From Aphodoplasma sp045541115 (GTDB lineage Bacteria; Bacillota; Clostridia; UBA1381; UMGS1253), in NCBI GenBank assembly GCA_045541115.1, contig JAZQIM010000016.1:1-45709 (forward strand): 45,709 nt of DNA. Reading direction: 5' to 3'. Positions 43,790-45,709 of this stretch are shown piece after piece. The position numbers and the translations under genes are program-made. Under the pieces are notes generated by a model. It did no database searches and was not told the DNA's origin. It was given only the letters and a program-made list of their open reading frames with translations. Every line of letters starts with the position of its first letter. The first letter of the stretch is position 1.

Positions 43790-43827
43790 TTGCCTCTGCT
43801 GAGTATACCGGTAGAGGTAATTTTTTT
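43790..43827 (+). terminator. Terminator after the ribbon-helix-helix-like gene
   Basis: TTGCCTCTGC pairs with GTAGAGGTAA (two G-T pairs) around an 11-base loop, followed by T7. Confidence 0.75.
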
Positions 43828-44001
43828 CTGCTATCACATTTGAATTAAAATAAATTTTAATTGCAATTTCATATTGAATTTGTAGTCATAAATTATATGA
43901 AGTCCGGTTGTTTTTTTATATCGGGCATATCAAAGTTTAATATGCTGGAAACAAAGATAAGATCTCGAAAATTACTTCGTAGACTTATCAAAATTTATGT
44001 G
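43828..44001. other. Intergenic stretch without a recognised feature
   Basis: AT-rich sequence. A plus-strand frame at 43861-44052 lacks a ribosome site and is not supported as a gene. Confidence 0.4.
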
Positions 44002-44096
44002 GTATGCTTTGTCTCACTGGAGGTGAAATTATATGACAAAGCATACAAATGACTTAAGGCGATTGCATTTCGGTTAACGAATGTGCAATCGCCTTT
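44002..44096 (+). promoter_or_regulatory. Attenuator-like double hairpin around a 14-codon ORF
   Basis: A perfect 12-bp inverted repeat (GTATGCTTTGTC 44002-44013, GACAAAGCATAC 44035-44046) encloses GGAGGTGA and an ATG. The short ORF 44033-44077 (MTKHTNDLRRLHFG) ends inside a second hairpin (44056-44096, 11-bp stem AAGGCGATTGC) followed by TTTT. The layout resembles a leader peptide with a sequestered ribosome site, or the decayed end of an element. No structural gene follows directly. Confidence 0.45.
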
Positions 44097-44190
44097 TGAA
44101 ATTAATATACTGAAACATTGACAACAATTTTTCAAAAGGGTATCCGAAAAAAATATTCGCTATATAATATTTGAAAAGGAGTTGTTGAAA

Positions 44191-44382
44191 ATGAATGAAA
44201 TTACTAAACGCACTATTGAATCTTACAAAAAATATTTAATCGAGGAAGAAAAAAGCAATTATAAATGTGTTGAATTAACAGAGTATAAATTTATCGCCCT
44301 CTTAATTTTGATTTTAAAAAATAAAACTTTTTTCAAAAAAACTATTGACAAATTAAAAATTGCGGAGTATAATACACCTTAA
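44191..44382 (+). CDS. Small protein resembling an integrase N-terminal segment
   Basis: A 63-residue frame with AAAAGGAG 9 bases before ATG 44191 and a TATAAT at 44163-44168. The segment TIESYKKYLIEEEKS resembles the start of the SAM-like core-binding domain of tyrosine recombinases, but the next region is hydrophobic (FIALLILIL) and the rest of an integrase is missing. It could be a decayed fragment or an unrelated small protein. Its 3' end contains the promoter of the next T-box. Confidence 0.4.
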   Translation: MNEITKRTIESYKKYLIEEEKSNYKCVELTEYKFIALLILILKNKTFFKKTIDKLKIAEYNTP

Positions 44383-44670
44383 AATTTGAATATCACAAAA
44401 AACGACTGTGACGAGGACGGTCGGATTGTGGAGCCTGGAGAGAGTTGCCGGTTGGTGCGAGGCAATGGTGAGACTTTCCAATGACTTATCACCTCTGAGT
44501 CGAAGGACCGAAAAGCTTAGCTTAGTAGACTCCTTCCGTAATGCTGCGTAAAGGCAAAGGGCTTGTTAGAGCTCGGTAAGTGACGGGGATTTTTATATTT
44601 CCGTAATTTGAGTGGTACCGCGGGTTATTATAACTCGTCTCAAAGTATAATCTTTGAGGCGAGTTTTTTG
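44345..44670 (+). promoter_or_regulatory. Second T-box leader with promoter and terminator
   Basis: The promoter is a perfect TTGACA (44345-44350) and TATAAT (44368-44373) with a 17-bp spacer. The T-box sequence AGTGGTACCGCGG is at 44611-44623. The terminator pairs 44632-44645 with 44652-44665 (AACTCG-CTCAAAG stem) and ends in T. Stem I can form from CGACT (44403-44407) and AGTCG (44498-44502). The specifier side reads TATCA (44487-44491), so ATC, isoleucine, is the best guess. The usual AGTA motif opposite is absent, which makes this call weak. Confidence 0.88.
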
Positions 44671-44729
44671 TTTTATTCAGATTTGTAACCAAATATCAAA
44701 TTTGTCAGAAATGAAAGGAGACAAAAACA

Positions 44730-45709
44730 ATGGATTACAGTTTGAAAGAAGTAGCAGGCAGAATCAAAGACCTGCGAGAAGCAAAAGGATACACACAGGA
44801 AGAGCTTGCAAAGCTTTGCGGTGTATCAGTAGAAGATTACAAGGTATTAGAAAAAGGTGAAACAGACTTCAGCTTCACATTTATCTACAAATGTGCAAAG
44901 GCTTGCGATGTCGAGGTTGTAGATTTGCTTGAAGGAACAAGCTCTACCCTTACCTCCTTTTCCATCACAAGAAAAGGCGAAGGTCTTAAAATGGTAAAGA
45001 AGCATGGTGTGGAATATAATAACCTTGCGCCAAAGTTCAGAGAAAAACTCGCTGAACCTTTTCTCGTTAAATTTCCGTATCTTGAAGAGGAACAGAACGC
45101 TCCGATGCAGTTAAACTCACATAACGGTCAGGAATTTGATGTTATCGTCAAAGGTTCGCTCAAAGTTCAGGTTGGAAATCATGTGGATGTGCTCCACGAA
45201 GGCGACTCTATTTTCTATAACAGCCTTATCCCTCACGGAATGGTTGCAGTATCGGAGGGCGGTTGTGAATTCCATGCTGTTGTATTAAATCCGCATGACG
45301 GAACAGTTTCCGAGGAATATCCCGAAGCACCTATGATTGCCGCAAAGGTGGCTGCTAAAAAGAAAAAAACAGAAACAGTTGCAGATAAATTTATCGAATC
45401 ATCTTATGATGAAAACGGAGTTTTCAACGGTATCAAATTCAAGAACGCAGATAAATTCAACTTTGCATTTGACTGTGTGGATGCTATCGCCGAAAAGAAT
45501 CCTGATAAACTTGCTATGATGTGGGTTGCAAATGATAAGACCGACAGACGCTTTACTTTCAGCGATATGAAAAAGTATTCTGCAAAGACTGCAAACTACT
45601 TTGAATCTCTCGGTATCAAAAAAGGCGATACCGTAATGCTCGTACTAAAAAGACATTATCAGTTCTGGTTCTGCATGCTTGCACTTCATAAAATCGGTGC
45701 AATCGCAAT
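44730..45709 (+). CDS. XRE-cupin-acyl-CoA synthetase fusion (3' end outside the window)
   Basis: The frame is open from ATG 44730 (AAAGGAG 9 bases upstream) to the window edge, 326 codons. Residues 5-62 are an XRE-type helix-turn-helix (RIKDLREAKGYTQEELAKLCGV). Residues about 110-190 are a cupin domain (NGQEFDVIVKGSLKVQVG, then EGDSIFYNSLIPHGM). After a Lys-rich linker near 212-220, the N-terminal part of an AMP-forming acyl-CoA synthetase follows (ADKFNFAFDCVDAIAEKNPDKLAMMWV, FTFSDMKKYSAKTANYF, GDTVMLVL-RHYQFWFCMLALHKIGAI). Being under T-box control, it links amino acid starvation to acid activation. XRE-cupin proteins usually regulate transcription, so the fusion could sense its own substrate. 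Confidence 0.88.
   Translation, partial: MDYSLKEVAGRIKDLREAKGYTQEELAKLCGVSVEDYKVLEKGETDFSFTFIYKCAKACDVEVVDLLEGTSSTLTSFSITRKGEGLKMVKKHGVEYNNLAPKFREKLAEPFLVKFPYLEEEQNAPMQLNSHNGQEFDVIVKGSLKVQVGNHVDVLHEGDSIFYNSLIPHGMVAVSEGGCEFHAVVLNPHDGTVSEEYPEAPMIAAKVAAKKKKTETVADKFIESSYDENGVFNGIKFKNADKFNFAFDCVDAIAEKNPDKLAMMWVANDKTDRRFTFSDMKKYSAKTANYFESLGIKKGDTVMLVLKRHYQFWFCMLALHKIGAIA

Noticed and set aside
43861..44052. A 63-codon plus-strand frame
   Set aside because: No ribosome site, low-complexity composition, and it overlaps the inverted repeat with the better-supported short ORF.

Overview
The window looks like a chromosomal segment from an AT-rich, anaerobic, Gram-positive Clostridia-type bacterium, probably gut-associated. 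The signs are strong AGGAGG-type ribosome binding sites, two T-box leaders, a cobalamin riboswitch, ECF vitamin transporters, a CwlD-type amidase, a single-subunit glycyl-tRNA synthetase, an S-layer-homology protein and class II EPSP synthase. No rRNA, CRISPR array or complete transposase was seen. The window opens inside an interrupted tRNA-Leu on the minus strand and ends inside an acyl-CoA synthetase gene.

Layout. 1-14,260 is mostly housekeeping and metabolism: cysK, an iron alcohol dehydrogenase, an NhaC antiporter, tadA-bioY, a MATE exporter, glyS, aroA, an EF-G paralogue, an MsmX-type sugar ABC ATPase and a cwlD-like amidase. 14,361-25,441 is a glycan locus with two tRNA genes in it: a LacZ-type GH2, a GH110-like beta-helix alpha-galactosidase, two GH109-like NAD-dependent proteins, a CBM9-like protein and a second GH2. 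None of these has a signal peptide, so they should act in the cytoplasm on imported oligosaccharides. Together the families match host mucin or blood-group A/B type glycans. 25,600-29,553 is a cobalamin-riboswitch-controlled ECF transporter in which two ATPases and a membrane S-like module are fused in one protein.

30,404-34,614 is a T-box operon with a leucine-type specifier. It encodes a LeuA-like protein that has lost its metal-binding residues and a TIM-barrel/acyl-CoA synthetase fusion. At 44,345-45,709 a second T-box, tentatively isoleucine, precedes an XRE-cupin-acyl-CoA synthetase fusion. This suggests amino-acid-starvation control of carboxylic acid activation, possibly making branched-chain amino acids from branched short-chain fatty acids. 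This pair is the most unusual system in the window and its function is inferred.

Between the two T-box units lies a region with mobile-element character. It starts at a 3' fragment of tRNA-Trp (34,652-34,697), which looks like an attachment site. It contains an efflux-type ABC operon with an S-layer protein (35,289-40,826), a diverged intergenic repeat flanking that operon, several orphan or decayed ORFs, a hairpin-rich stretch (43,083-43,190) and a ribbon-helix-helix-like gene. The other end of any element was not found and may lie beyond the window.
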